Shown: piece after piece, positions 17,172 to 26,187 of the stretch
How positions within the stretch are numbered: position 1 is the stretch's first letter
How the letters are laid out: every line of letters begins with the position of its first letter
Source: Verrucomicrobiota bacterium
Lineage (GTDB): Bacteria > Verrucomicrobiota > Verrucomicrobiia > Opitutales > UBA953
NCBI GenBank assembly: GCA_014193315.1
Contig: BJHS01000003.1
Span: 1 to 64,000, forward strand
DNA: 64,000 nucleotides
Direction: 5' to 3'
Notes under the pieces: generated by a model
Told to the model about the DNA's origin: nothing
What the model saw: the letters and a program-made list of their open reading frames with translations, nothing else
Databases searched by the model: none
Program-made: the position numbers and the translations under genes

Positions 17172-18092
17172 ATGAATTCCCGCAAGGACATCTTTCTCAC
17201 TCTCGGCGCGACGCTGTTCCTCCTTCTGGGGGTCGCGATTTCGCTGGGCCTCATCCCCGGCTTGACGCCTCCCGCCGTGCCGGAGGAAGGCCAGAAGGCC
17301 TTGGTTATCCCGGAGCTGTCGGCCCCGCCCCGCGGCATCGATTACCCCGCCACCCCCCGGGTGCTGGAGAAGGAAGCCGTTAAGGACTGGTTGAGCCCTG
17401 AGGAGAACGACGACGCTTGGGATTACGACCTGTTTACCTCCATCGATATCGTCTGGGATCCGGTCCAGAAGGAGTATTTCCCACGCCGCAAGGTGGTCCG
17501 CCCGCTGCCGCCCTTTGGCGTGAAGCTCGTCCGAATCGGCCACCCGACTTACCCTTACGTGCTCCGCTCGACCTTGCCGGCTCCCTCCAAGAAGGATGAA
17601 GACCGCCTTTTCTTCATCGAGAACGTTGAGACCAAGCAGTATTTCGAGCGACTGACCTTGAAGAAGCCCCTTGAGGCGAGGTCCCCGATCACGCTCCTTT
17701 CCTTCCGCGTCGATAAAAACGCCAAGGATAAGGACGGCTTCGCCGTGACCCGGAATGTCCTCAAGCTGGAGGACAAGAGCCTGACCTCCAAGGACAAGAC
17801 CATCGAAATCGACGACCTGGGGGTCGTGGAGTTTAAGAATCAGGTCGACATCATGCTGGTTTCTACCTCCGAGCCCGGCCGGACTTGGCCCATCGTCGCC
17901 GCGGGCGACCGCTTCGTTTATCAAGGGGCCCAGTTCGTGGTCAAAGGCATTGACTTGGCTTCTAAGACGGTGACTTTAGACAAGACTTTTGCGCCCGACC
18001 CGAAGAAGCCCAAGAAGACCTTCACCGTGGTCCTTGGCATCCAAGTCGAGACGAAGCCTGCTTCCCCTGCCAAAAACCCCAACCAGAAATAA
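17172..18092 (+). CDS. Amuc_1099-like pilus-locus protein
   Basis: 306 residues. An N-terminal membrane helix (IFLTLGATLFLLLGVAISLGL) is followed by a periplasmic region rich in Lys, Asp and Pro. The final part (GDRFVYQGAQFVVKGIDLAS...KKTFTVVLGIQVE) has the short strand pattern of pilus-assembly PilP-type domains, which bind the secretin, but the similarity is weak. By position, between the Amuc_1100-like gene and the secretin, it corresponds to Amuc_1099. It may serve as the adaptor to the secretin. Confidence 0.7.
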   Translation: MNSRKDIFLTLGATLFLLLGVAISLGLIPGLTPPAVPEEGQKALVIPELSAPPRGIDYPATPRVLEKEAVKDWLSPEENDDAWDYDLFTSIDIVWDPVQKEYFPRRKVVRPLPPFGVKLVRIGHPTYPYVLRSTLPAPSKKDEDRLFFIENVETKQYFERLTLKKPLEARSPITLLSFRVDKNAKDKDGFAVTRNVLKLEDKSLTSKDKTIEIDDLGVVEFKNQVDIMLVSTSEPGRTWPIVAAGDRFVYQGAQFVVKGIDLASKTVTLDKTFAPDPKKPKKTFTVVLGIQVETKPASPAKNPNQK

Positions 18093-18113
18093 CTTTCCAG
18101 CCGCCTGAATCGT

Positions 18114-21113
18114 ATGAAGACCCTCACCCGCAACCGGCTCGCATGGGCCGCTCTCGCCGTCGCCCTCGTGGCCGGTTCCTTGGTCGCCCAGGATAACGAC
18201 CCGGTCGTCCAGAAGACCCGTATCCTCGGAGAGGCCATCAAGGCCCGGGAGGATGGCAACCTGCAGGTCGCCCTAGAGAAGTACGAGCAGCTCCTCCAGC
18301 TCGACCCCAAGGACGAAGCCGCCAACGAAGGCAAGCTGAGCGTCAAGGCCACCTTGGCCGAAGCCGATGCCCAGAAGGCCCGCGTCGCCGCCGCCCAGAA
18401 GCCCGCCACCTTGCTCGATGCCGTCGCCGTTGAGCAGCAGAACATCTACGCCGAGGTCGAACGCGCCATCGCCGCCGCCCGCCAAGAGGCCGCCGCCGGC
18501 AACCACAAGCGGGCCCTCGAGATTCTCGACGGCGCCAACAGCTACCTGCCGAACAACACCGCCGCCCAGAAGGTTCGCGACGCTATCGCCATCGCCCGTC
18601 AGGAAATCAACCTCCGCAAGGAAGCCGGGGACCAAGGTCCTGACCAGGTCGCCCGCGAGGAAGTCGTCCGCCTGGCCAAGGCCAATGCCGCCAAGATCGA
18701 CAAGGGTGCCGAGCTGATCGACCAAGCCGAAAGCCTCGCCCGCAAGGGTGCGTCGGCCGAGCTCGATGAAGCGGTCAAGTTGCTCGACGAGGCCTCCAAG
18801 GAGTTGCCCGTCAACATCGCCGCCAAGCCGTACCGCGACCGCATCAAGCAGGTCAAGGGCTACATCTTCTCCCAGCGCGCCTTCATAGCGTTCGAAGACC
18901 GCGAGATGAACAAGGCCGACTCCCATATCCGCGACTACGAGAAGCTCTTCGGCGTGGATGACGCCTCCGCGAAGAAGCTGCGCCTGGAGTTCCTCAAGAA
19001 GAAGGCCGACCCGTCCTTCCGGAGCGTCGACGAAATCTCCCCCGGCCTCCGCGCCAAGGACGCCAAGGTCGAGGAACTCCTCGTCAAGGGCCGCGCCCGT
19101 TACCTTTACGGCGACTACCAGGGCGCCCTTGAGGCCTACCGCGAAATCCTCCAGTACCAGCCGAACAATGCCGAGTCGAAGGCCTACCAGGTCCGCATCC
19201 GCCAGATCCTCTCCGAGAACTCCGGCACTTGGAATCGTGGCGTCACTAAGGGCAAGCTCCTCGAGCTCCTCGACGAAAGCTGGAAGCTCCCCGAGGTCTT
19301 CAGCAAGGAAGTCGGCATCGACAAGCCCCGCACCGATCTAGACCCGGTCGTGGAGAAGCTCAACTCCATCACCGTCCCCGAAATCAACATCCGCGACCTG
19401 CCGTTCAACCGCGCCATCGACCAGTTGATCATCGTCTCCCAGTCCTACGACAAGGATTCCAAGGGCGTGAACATGGTCGTCATCGACCCGGACCGCAAGA
19501 ATCCCTCGGTGAACATCACCCTGCGTAATGTCCAGTTGGGCAAGGCCCTCGACATCATTACCAAGCAGGTGAACTTCACGTACAACATCAACCAAGGCAT
19601 CATTGAGATTCGCCCAGACTCCGGCTCCAATGACCTGGAAACCGAATTCTTCCCGCTCTCCACGTCGGCCGTCATCAAGATGACCGGTATCGGCAGCGCG
19701 GCCAACGCCGCCCCGTCCGCCGGTGCCGGCGCCAGCCCCTTCCCGACCGGTGCCCCGGCCGCGGGTGGCAGCGAAGGTCAGCGCCCCGAGGAAGTCGCCA
19801 TCAAGAACTTCTTCGTCCGTTCGGGCGTCGTCTTCGAGTCGACCACCGGCAGCACGCTTGCTTATGACGGCACGAACCTGATCGTCACCCAGAACCGCAA
19901 GAACCTCGATCGCGTCCGCAACATCCTGCGCCGCTATTCGGACATCAAGCAGGTGCACATCGAGGCCAAGTTCATAGAAGTCTCCGAGGCCTCCCTCAAT
20001 GAACTCTCCACCAATTGGCGCCTCTCCAAGGTCGTCGGCACAAACACCATCATCCGTGCCCAGTCTGGCCTCCGTTCGGTGAACGACGTGTTCGGTTCCA
20101 CTTCCGTCTCGAATAATGGCAACATCGCCAGCCAGACGACCCAGACCACGGTCGTGAACGGCGTTCCGGTCCAATCCACCACTTCCGTCAACACGGTCGT
20201 CCCCAACTCCCCGCCCAAGATCAACACGGGTAACTTCGGTGGCGACTCCGCGAACTTCGGCGGTTACGACAACTCCACCACCAAGCCCGGCCCCGGGATC
20301 TTCGATGGTCGGATCGGCACCCTCGGCTCCTACGACCTCAGCATCTTCCTCCGCGCCTTGGAGCAGAACAGCGGCACCGACCTCATGTCCGCCCCGAGCC
20401 TCACCGTCCTGGACAGCAAGACGGCCATCATCAAGGTCGCCCAGCTCCTCCGTTACCCCGAGTCCTACGGCGACACCCAGTCCAACGTCGGCACCTCCGG
20501 CGGTAACAACAACGGCGGCGGCTCGGCCGGCGTCACCATCACCGCCGGAACCCCTCAGGACTTCACCGTCCAGGAAGTCGGCGTGACCCTTGAAGTCACC
20601 CCGACCGTCGGTGCCGACGACTCCATCGCCCTCAACCTCAAGCCGAAGGTGGTCGAGTTCGAAGGCTTCGTGGAATACGGCGGTACCTCCGTCGCGATCT
20701 CGGGTTCCACGACCGTCACCATCCCCTCGGGCTTCTTCCAGCCGATCTTCACCACCCGCGAAGTCTCGACCGACGTCACCGTCTTCGACGGCGCCACGGT
20801 CGTTATCGGCGGCCTGACCCGCGAGGAAGTCAAGACGGTCAACGACAAGGTCCCGGTCCTCGGCGACATCCCGTTCCTCGGCACGGCCTTCCGTTCCAGC
20901 GGCAAGACCACCACCAAGCGCAACCTGATGATCTTCGTGACCGCCAACCTGGTCTCGCCGGGCGGCGCCACCCTCCGCAGCTCCCACTCGGGCATGCGCG
21001 CTGGTTCGACCTTCTCCAACCCGGTCATCATCTCCCCGGGCGGCGCGGTCTACCGCGAGCCGGTTGAAGCGGCCACGACCGTCAATTCCGCCCCGTCGAC
21101 GGACGCCAAGTAA
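18114..21113 (+). CDS. Type II/IV secretin with TPR-rich N-terminus (Amuc_1098-like)
   Basis: 999 residues. A signal peptide (AWAALAVALVAGSLVAQ) is followed by about 330 residues of helical TPR-like repeats (EKYEQLLQLDPKDEAANEGK, YQGALEAYREILQYQPNNAE). Next come an STN-type domain, ring-building N domains (NLIVTQNRKNLDRVRNILRR) and the secretin core. The core contains LGSYDLSIFLRALEQNSGT and ends with VIGGLTREEVKTVNDKVPVL and GDIPFLGTAFRS, the secretin signature. It forms the outer-membrane pore of a type IV pilus or secretion system. A strong terminator follows, which closes the operon. No pilin or motor ATPase genes are in the window. Confidence 0.92.
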   Translation: MKTLTRNRLAWAALAVALVAGSLVAQDNDPVVQKTRILGEAIKAREDGNLQVALEKYEQLLQLDPKDEAANEGKLSVKATLAEADAQKARVAAAQKPATLLDAVAVEQQNIYAEVERAIAAARQEAAAGNHKRALEILDGANSYLPNNTAAQKVRDAIAIARQEINLRKEAGDQGPDQVAREEVVRLAKANAAKIDKGAELIDQAESLARKGASAELDEAVKLLDEASKELPVNIAAKPYRDRIKQVKGYIFSQRAFIAFEDREMNKADSHIRDYEKLFGVDDASAKKLRLEFLKKKADPSFRSVDEISPGLRAKDAKVEELLVKGRARYLYGDYQGALEAYREILQYQPNNAESKAYQVRIRQILSENSGTWNRGVTKGKLLELLDESWKLPEVFSKEVGIDKPRTDLDPVVEKLNSITVPEINIRDLPFNRAIDQLIIVSQSYDKDSKGVNMVVIDPDRKNPSVNITLRNVQLGKALDIITKQVNFTYNINQGIIEIRPDSGSNDLETEFFPLSTSAVIKMTGIGSAANAAPSAGAGASPFPTGAPAAGGSEGQRPEEVAIKNFFVRSGVVFESTTGSTLAYDGTNLIVTQNRKNLDRVRNILRRYSDIKQVHIEAKFIEVSEASLNELSTNWRLSKVVGTNTIIRAQSGLRSVNDVFGSTSVSNNGNIASQTTQTTVVNGVPVQSTTSVNTVVPNSPPKINTGNFGGDSANFGGYDNSTTKPGPGIFDGRIGTLGSYDLSIFLRALEQNSGTDLMSAPSLTVLDSKTAIIKVAQLLRYPESYGDTQSNVGTSGGNNNGGGSAGVTITAGTPQDFTVQEVGVTLEVTPTVGADDSIALNLKPKVVEFEGFVEYGGTSVAISGSTTVTIPSGFFQPIFTTREVSTDVTVFDGATVVIGGLTREEVKTVNDKVPVLGDIPFLGTAFRSSGKTTTKRNLMIFVTANLVSPGGATLRSSHSGMRAGSTFSNPVIISPGGAVYREPVEAATTVNSAPSTDAK

Positions 21114-21134
21114 GCCTTCGGTCAGCGCCGAATC

Positions 21135-21165
21135 CGGGCCCGCCAATCGGCGGGCCCGTTTGTTG
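21135..21165 (+). terminator. Strong terminator closing the pilus operon
   Basis: Perfect 10-base stem CGGGCCCGCC (21135-21144) and GGCGGGCCCG (21149-21158) with an AATC loop, followed by TTTGTT. Confidence 0.85.
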
Positions 21166-21222
21166 GCGAGGGCACCCCGCTTTTTACTCGATGCGCCCGC
21201 GGGACGCGGGTAAACTCCGGGC

Positions 21223-22200
21223 ATGCGCTGGCTGCTCATCGATGGGTTCAACCTGGTCTTCCGTAGCCACTTCGCGATGGAGCGCTCCAATCTCCGCCGG
21301 TCTTCGGATCAGTTTCCCACCGGCGCCCTGCACGGCTGGATGAAGACCCTCCTCGACCTCCGCGCCTCCGAGCAGCCGGACCGCTGTGCGGTCTTCTTCG
21401 ACCTCGGTGGCTCGGACCGACACCTGGCGGTCCTGCCTGAGTATAAAGCCCAGCGCGATGACACGCCGGAGGACATCGTCGCACAACTGCCGGAGATCAA
21501 GGCTTTGACGGCCTTGCTCGGGTTTCAGATCTTTGAGCAGCGGGGCGTGGAGGCCGACGACTTGATCGCGACCGCGGTCCGGCGGCTATCCGCCGACGGG
21601 CACGCGTGTATCATCGTCAGCGCCGACAAGGATTTCGGCCAATGCGTCGGTGGTCCGGTCCTGCAACTGGCCCCGCCCCCGACGGCGAACCCGGCCCTCG
21701 GCTGGCGCCGCTTGGACGCCGCGGCCGTCGAGGAAAAGTTCGGCGTACCGCCGCGCCTCATCGCGGACTACCTCGCGCTCGTCGGCGATACCTCCGACAA
21801 CATCCCCGGGCTTCGCGGCGTGGGTCCCAAGACCGCGGTCAAGTGGCTACAGGAGCATGGCGATCTGGCCGGCGTACTGGCGGCCGGTGACAAGCTGGAG
21901 CCCGAGCGTTTTCGCGAGCAGGTCAAGGCCGAGGCCGCCCGCATCCGCGGCAACCTCGAGCTGGTCACCTTCCGCACCGACTTCCCCTTCGTACCCGGCG
22001 AGGCCACGCCCGAGGACACCATGGGCGTCGAGGCTTTCCTGACTCGCATGGAGATGCATTCGACCCTGCGTCGCTACCAGGCCAGCCAGGGCAGGGCGGA
22101 GAGCCCCGCGCCCGAGGAGCCGGCCCGTCCGGTGAAGGCGACGCCCAAATCCCCCAAGCCCGCGGCCGACGGTGGCCCGGCCCAAGGCGAGTTGTTCTGA
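21223..22200 (+). CDS. 5'-3' exonuclease-like (PIN/H3TH) protein
   Basis: 325 residues. The start MRWLLIDGFNLVFRSHFAM and DDTPEDIVAQLPEIKALTAL match the N-terminal domain of DNA polymerase I and stand-alone Xni/ExoIX flap nucleases. Acidic metal ligands appear in VEADDLIAT and VSADKDFGQCV, and the helix-hairpin-helix region is LVGDTSDNIPGLRGVGPKTA. There is no polymerase domain; the C-terminus is a Pro/Lys/Ala tail. It likely processes flap or branched DNA. A bidirectional terminator separates it from the next, convergent gene. Confidence 0.9.
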   Translation: MRWLLIDGFNLVFRSHFAMERSNLRRSSDQFPTGALHGWMKTLLDLRASEQPDRCAVFFDLGGSDRHLAVLPEYKAQRDDTPEDIVAQLPEIKALTALLGFQIFEQRGVEADDLIATAVRRLSADGHACIIVSADKDFGQCVGGPVLQLAPPPTANPALGWRRLDAAAVEEKFGVPPRLIADYLALVGDTSDNIPGLRGVGPKTAVKWLQEHGDLAGVLAAGDKLEPERFREQVKAEAARIRGNLELVTFRTDFPFVPGEATPEDTMGVEAFLTRMEMHSTLRRYQASQGRAESPAPEEPARPVKATPKSPKPAADGGPAQGELF

Positions 22201-22218
22201 GCCGCCGGCCCGCCGGGC

Positions 22219-22251
22219 AAAAAAAGGCCCGCCGTTGAGGGCGGGCCTGGT
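22219..22251. terminator. Bidirectional terminator between convergent genes
   Basis: AGGCCCGCC (22225-22233) pairs with GGCGGGCCT (22240-22248), loop GTTGAG. A run of seven A's on the left serves as the T tract on the minus strand; GGTTT follows on the right. Confidence 0.8.
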
Positions 22252-22271
22252 TTGAACCGCGTCCGCGGATT

Positions 22272-23144
22272 TTACTTCTTGGCTTCGACCTTCTTGGCTT
22301 CGACGGCCTTGGGGGCCTCGACGGCCTTGGGGGCCTCGACGCCCTTGGCGGCTTCGGCACCGGCCTGCTGCTGGGCATCGGCGAAGAGGCTGGAAACCTG
22401 ATTCACTTCTTCCTGGTTGAGGAGGAAGACGAACTTGGACTCGAGGACTTCGACTTCGTAGTTGTGGGTGATCGAGTAGCCGACGGACTTCGCCATCTCT
22501 TCGTTGCCCTTCTCGAGGAGACCGCGGGTCTCGTCGAGCTGCTTCTGGATGTTCTTCTTCTGCTCTTCATCCTTGGAGTTGGCGAGGAGCTGGGTCAGTT
22601 GGACGAAGGCGTCGCGGCGGGCCTGGAGGACCTTGGCGAACTGGTCGAACTGGACGACGAACTCGAAGCCGCGGATGTCGGCGGTGTGGAGGAGGTTCTT
22701 GCCGTCGCGCTTGACCAGCTGCTCGTCCTTGAAGTCCTTCGCGGCCCGGGCCTTGGTCGCTTCCTCGTCGGAGACGACGGCGAAGAGACGCAGGGCGGTG
22801 TTGATGAAGGTCGTCTGGCGGTTGGCGAGCACCGGGACATTGAAGTTCCAGACCTTGGCGAAGACGCCGTCCTTATCGTTGAAGTCCTTGACCTCGGACT
22901 CGCCGACCTTCGCGAGCGCTTCGCGCTCGACGGTGGTCAGGGCCGACTGGATGCGGGCCTGCAGCTGCTGGATGCGCTGGAACTGCTGGAGCAGGGTGCC
23001 GTATTCCTGCTGGAAGCGGGCGAGGGAGACAGGGTTCGCGATCGTCAGGACGACGCGGCCCAGGTTGTTACCGAGCGGGATGAGCTCGATGACCGGACCC
23101 TTGGGGGCTTCGGCGGTGGCGGGGGCTTCGGTGGCGGTGGTCAT
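22272..23144 (-). CDS. Protein A of a paralogous pair with an internal duplication
   Basis: 290 residues, not recognised. Two similar halves can be seen. Each has a short beta-type start (about 20-45 and 150-170), a coiled-coil stretch (RIQQLQARIQSALTTVEREA and QLLANSKDEEQKKNIQKQLD) and a closing motif (VWNFNVPVLANRQTTFI... and MAKSVGYSITHNYEVEVLES). The C-terminus is a Val-Glu-Ala-Pro-Lys repeat. The next gene upstream (295 residues) has the same two-unit plan. Unlike its paralogue this protein shows no signal peptide, so it may be cytoplasmic. The two genes lie 48 bases apart and probably form one transcript. Function unknown. Confidence 0.7.
   Translation of the reverse strand: MTTATEAPATAEAPKGPVIELIPLGNNLGRVVLTIANPVSLARFQQEYGTLLQQFQRIQQLQARIQSALTTVEREALAKVGESEVKDFNDKDGVFAKVWNFNVPVLANRQTTFINTALRLFAVVSDEEATKARAAKDFKDEQLVKRDGKNLLHTADIRGFEFVVQFDQFAKVLQARRDAFVQLTQLLANSKDEEQKKNIQKQLDETRGLLEKGNEEMAKSVGYSITHNYEVEVLESKFVFLLNQEEVNQVSSLFADAQQQAGAEAAKGVEAPKAVEAPKAVEAKKVEAKK
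22301..22348 (-). repeat. 18-base tandem repeat coding for EAPKAV
   Basis: CGACGGCCTTGGGGGCCT occurs twice exactly in tandem (22301-22318, 22319-22336) with a third, partial copy after it. In the minus-strand gene it encodes a repeated Glu-Ala-Pro-Lys-Ala-Val unit near the C-terminus. Such repeats can change in copy number by slippage. Confidence 0.8.
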
Positions 23145-23192
23145 GGTGTTTGGGTGGGTGGAGTTTGGGTGGGGGTGTATGGGGTGGGAAAA

Positions 23193-24080
23193 TTACTTGG
23201 TGGCCGGGGCGTCCTTCTTGGCCTCGCCGTCCTTCTTGGATTCGGCGGCCTTATCGAGGTTCTTCTTCTCGTCGTCGCTCAGGAGGGTGTAGAGCTTGGC
23301 TTCGGCCGTCTGGAGGTTGAACTCGGTCGGGATGTCGTAACCGTGGGTCTTCTTGAATTCCCCGGTGGCGGTGTCGACGTCGCCCTTGGTCTTGGCGATG
23401 GCTTCCTCGATCTTCTTCTTGTCTTCGTCCTTGGTGAAGCGGGGCTGGGCGTCGACGAGCTGCTGGAGGCCGCGCTTGGCCTCGAGGATGCGCTGCAGTT
23501 GCAGCTTGAAGGCCTCGACTTCGGCGGCACCGGAGACGGACTCCCGAATGAGGAACTTCTTGTCGCCGGCGTTGAGGACGGACTCGGCCTTGAAGCCGGC
23601 GGAGGCGGCGAGCTTGATGTAGTCCTCGTTGGTGAGGTTGGTCAGGACGACGACCTTGGTTGGGACGATCACGTACTGGCGGGTCAGGTCGAAGCCGTAG
23701 GTCTTGGCCATGGTCTCGTTGTCGGCCTTGAGGCGGTTGAACTTGGTCTCGAGCTCACGGATGCGGGCTTCGCGCTCCGGGGTGGTCAGGGCCAGCTCGG
23801 CCAGCTGCTTGACCTGGGCGACCTGCTGCTGCTCCTGGCCGATGGTCTGGACGTCGTTCTGGAAGTTGGCGAAGGCCTGGGGGTCACCGATGATTTTGAC
23901 GAGGACGAAGGTCTTGCCGTCGGAGGTCAGGGTTTCGACCTGGACGGTCTTGTTGGCGTCGGCGGGCTTACCGGCCTCGGCGGCCTTGGGGGCGACCGGA
24001 ACGGCAGCGGCGGCGGGTTTGGCGTCTTCGGCGAAGGCGGTGAGGGCCAGCAGGGACAGGAGCAGCGGAGTAGTCTTCAT
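23193..24080 (-). CDS. Protein B of the paralogous pair, exported
   Basis: 295 residues from the ATG at 24080; upstream codons would hide the signal peptide (MKTTPLLLSLLALTAFA). After an Ala/Pro/Lys-rich linker come two similar units: VLVKIIGDPQAFANFQNDVQ, LALTTPEREARIRELETKFN and MAKTYGFDLTRQYVIVPTKV form the first; AEVEAFKLQLQRILEAKRGL, TKDEDKKKIEEAIAKTKGDV and FKKTHGYDIPTEFNLQTAEA the second. Both units resemble those of the neighbour. The tail is Lys/Glu/Ala-rich. Periplasmic location is likely; function unknown. Confidence 0.72.
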   Translation of the reverse strand: MKTTPLLLSLLALTAFAEDAKPAAAAVPVAPKAAEAGKPADANKTVQVETLTSDGKTFVLVKIIGDPQAFANFQNDVQTIGQEQQQVAQVKQLAELALTTPEREARIRELETKFNRLKADNETMAKTYGFDLTRQYVIVPTKVVVLTNLTNEDYIKLAASAGFKAESVLNAGDKKFLIRESVSGAAEVEAFKLQLQRILEAKRGLQQLVDAQPRFTKDEDKKKIEEAIAKTKGDVDTATGEFKKTHGYDIPTEFNLQTAEAKLYTLLSDDEKKNLDKAAESKKDGEAKKDAPATK

Positions 24081-24157
24081 AAGGGAGTTATAGGGGGCAG
24101 GAGGATTGACTATGCAGACGGCTAACCGCCTCGCCACAAAAAAACGCCATTTTCCCC

Positions 24158-24964
24158 TTATTTACGAGGGTTCTGGAGCGCCCGCCCGATGATTTCCGGG
24201 AAGTCCAACTGGTCGGCTTGGCGCTGCAAAGCTTCGTCCGCGAGGATCGCCCGAACCTTCGGGTGCTCCATTAACTTTCCTAAGTCCTTGTTATTAAGTA
24301 ACTCGCGAACGCCCTTATCTTCCCAGGCCTGATAGACGCTTGGGTGAGCCGCCAGGGAGCGGATTTCCGGCATGGCCATCAGGCGCCGGCGAGCCTCGGG
24401 ATCTGTCAAAAGCATTTTTACACTCAGTATGGTCCGGTTTTGACGCTCTGGCAGGGGGGTCCAGCGCTTGAGCCAGCCCGCCGAAGGGGCCTGGGCGAGC
24501 TCGTCGCGCGTGAGCACCCAGCGGCTCTTTCGGGCCAGCTCCGGCGTCTCCACCAATTCGATCACGGCAGCGATTGTAGCCAAGCCCAGTATGATCAAAA
24601 CGAAGTACAGCATCCCCGACCAGCAGCCCACCAAGGCGCCGAGTATCGGGCTCTCGGCTTCGGTCTGGCCTTCCGGTAATCGGCCCACCCGCCAGCAGAC
24701 CGCGTAGAGCAGCAAGCCGGCTAAAAGGGATAGCACCAGAAGGCCGGCGGCACCCCGCAGCAACCAAGGGAAGGGGGTGCCATGGAGGGTCAGGTGCCCT
24801 AAGTCCGGGCCGAACCAAGCCCCGAGGAGGCACCCCGCCGCCAAAGAGAAGGGCCCGGACAGTAGCCGCACCGGGCCGCGCCGAAAGCCGCGCCAGCCTC
24901 CCCGCGCCATGAGGCTAAGGAGCAGCAGACCCGCCAGCCAAAGGGTGAGGGACAGGTCGGGCAT
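24158..24964 (-). CDS. CvpA-like membrane protein
   Basis: 268 residues. Four hydrophobic segments (LTLWLAGLLLLSLMARGGWR, LLSGPFSLAAGCLLGAWF, LLRGAAGLLVLSLLAGLLLY and LGALVGCWSGMLYFVLIILG) match the CvpA/colicin V production family layout. A hydrophilic C-terminal half of about 130 residues follows, ending in DFPEIIGRALQNPRK; this is longer than in E. coli CvpA. It is encoded 7 bases downstream of the kinase-like gene, in the same direction. Role unknown; CvpA proteins are linked to envelope integrity. Confidence 0.75.
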   Translation of the reverse strand: MPDLSLTLWLAGLLLLSLMARGGWRGFRRGPVRLLSGPFSLAAGCLLGAWFGPDLGHLTLHGTPFPWLLRGAAGLLVLSLLAGLLLYAVCWRVGRLPEGQTEAESPILGALVGCWSGMLYFVLIILGLATIAAVIELVETPELARKSRWVLTRDELAQAPSAGWLKRWTPLPERQNRTILSVKMLLTDPEARRRLMAMPEIRSLAAHPSVYQAWEDKGVRELLNNKDLGKLMEHPKVRAILADEALQRQADQLDFPEIIGRALQNPRK

Positions 24965-24971
24965 CGGGGGC

Positions 24972-26078
24972 TTAACGTTCGCCGAGGACCTTGCGGATGG
25001 CGTTTTCGCGGGTCTCGATGCTTTCAGCCAACTTGAACTGCACCAAGGCGCGCCGGAGGTTGTGCCCCGGGTAGCGGACTTTGAAGTAGACGTCGCCGGC
25101 CAGGTGGTCGGCCAGGAACCGGATGCCCAGTTCCAGCGGGATCAGGTGGATGCAGTCGAACAGGTGCCGATGGTCGGCTTGGCTGAGGAAGTCCTTGGCG
25201 TGCGATTGATACCCTCGGTAGATGGTCGTGAACAGGTCCAGGTCGAAGATGACCGAGGATAGTTCGGGGGCGTCCTCGCCCGCGGGGTTGCACGCCGAAC
25301 GCGTGGCATCGCCGATGTCGTAGTGCACCAGCCCGGGCTGGACCGTGTCGAGGTCGACGATGCAGGTACCGCGCCCCGTGGCCTCATCGACCATGATATT
25401 GCCGACCTTGGGGTCGCCGTGGGTGGTGCGCAGGGTCAATTCGCCCCGTTCCAAAGCCTGTTGGAGCACATGGCAGCGCGTGCGGCGTTCCTCCACGAAA
25501 CGAAGGGCTCGCTTGGTCTCAAGGGAGGCTTCCAGCCTTTCCTGGCCCTCCGGCGTAGCGAGGGCGGCATCCATCTTAGCCAGGTAGCCCGGGGTCACGT
25601 GGAAGCCGGGCAGGGCATAACCTAGCCGGGCCGAAGGCAGGTCGCTGACCATCCGGTGGAAGTGGCCCAGCACGACGCCGACTTCGTAGGCGTGCTCGGG
25701 GTTCTGGACGCGGTCGAAGGCATTGGCGCTGGCGATCTGCGAGATGGCCCGCCAGAGGTCGCCTTGGGCATCGGTCACCCAATCCTCACCGGCCTTGGTC
25801 TGGATGATTTTGGGGAGCTGCCAGATCCGGTCCGACCGGTCGGCCTCCGCCTCAAGCTTCGCGTGGCAGTGATCCGTGAGCACCCGCATGTTCTGCATGA
25901 TGACCTCCGGGTTCGGGAAGACCGCCTTCCGGATGCGTTGCACGATGAACCGCTGTTCGGAGAACGTCGTCCGGAAGATCGCCAGGTAGGTGTCGTTGAC
26001 GTTCCCGGAACCATACGGTTCGACCGTTACCAGGCGGCCTTGAACGTCGAATTGGCGGGCGATGAGGGCGGCGCGCAT
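24972..26078 (-). CDS. Phosphotransferase of the APH family, N-acetylhexosamine kinase-like
   Basis: 368 residues from the ATG at 26078; the frame extends upstream but the first family feature, VEPYGSGNVNDTYLA (ATP-binding loop), falls at residues 17-31. The catalytic loop is HGDPKVGNIMVD, and DLDTVQPGLVHYDIGDATRS supplies the metal-binding Asp. Length and the GSGNVNDTY opening fit N-acetylhexosamine 1-kinase (NahK) and its bacterial relatives. It probably phosphorylates a free sugar at C1, but another small substrate is possible. A tRNA-Thr gene follows on the opposite strand. Confidence 0.82.
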   Translation of the reverse strand: MRAALIARQFDVQGRLVTVEPYGSGNVNDTYLAIFRTTFSEQRFIVQRIRKAVFPNPEVIMQNMRVLTDHCHAKLEAEADRSDRIWQLPKIIQTKAGEDWVTDAQGDLWRAISQIASANAFDRVQNPEHAYEVGVVLGHFHRMVSDLPSARLGYALPGFHVTPGYLAKMDAALATPEGQERLEASLETKRALRFVEERRTRCHVLQQALERGELTLRTTHGDPKVGNIMVDEATGRGTCIVDLDTVQPGLVHYDIGDATRSACNPAGEDAPELSSVIFDLDLFTTIYRGYQSHAKDFLSQADHRHLFDCIHLIPLELGIRFLADHLAGDVYFKVRYPGHNLRRALVQFKLAESIETRENAIRKVLGER

Positions 26079-26187
26079 GGAGAACGCCCCCAATTTGGTC
26101 GGGTTTACGGGGGTGGCGAGGGCATTCGGCCGCCACCTAGGCTTGATTTCCGTCCCGGCCTCCCCATCTTCAAAACTCCTCTGCGCC

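Noticed and set aside
19338-21290. A minus-strand frame of 650 codons opposite the secretin gene
   Set aside because: Rich in Gly, Asp, Arg and Val without any motif; the secretin on the other strand is certain.
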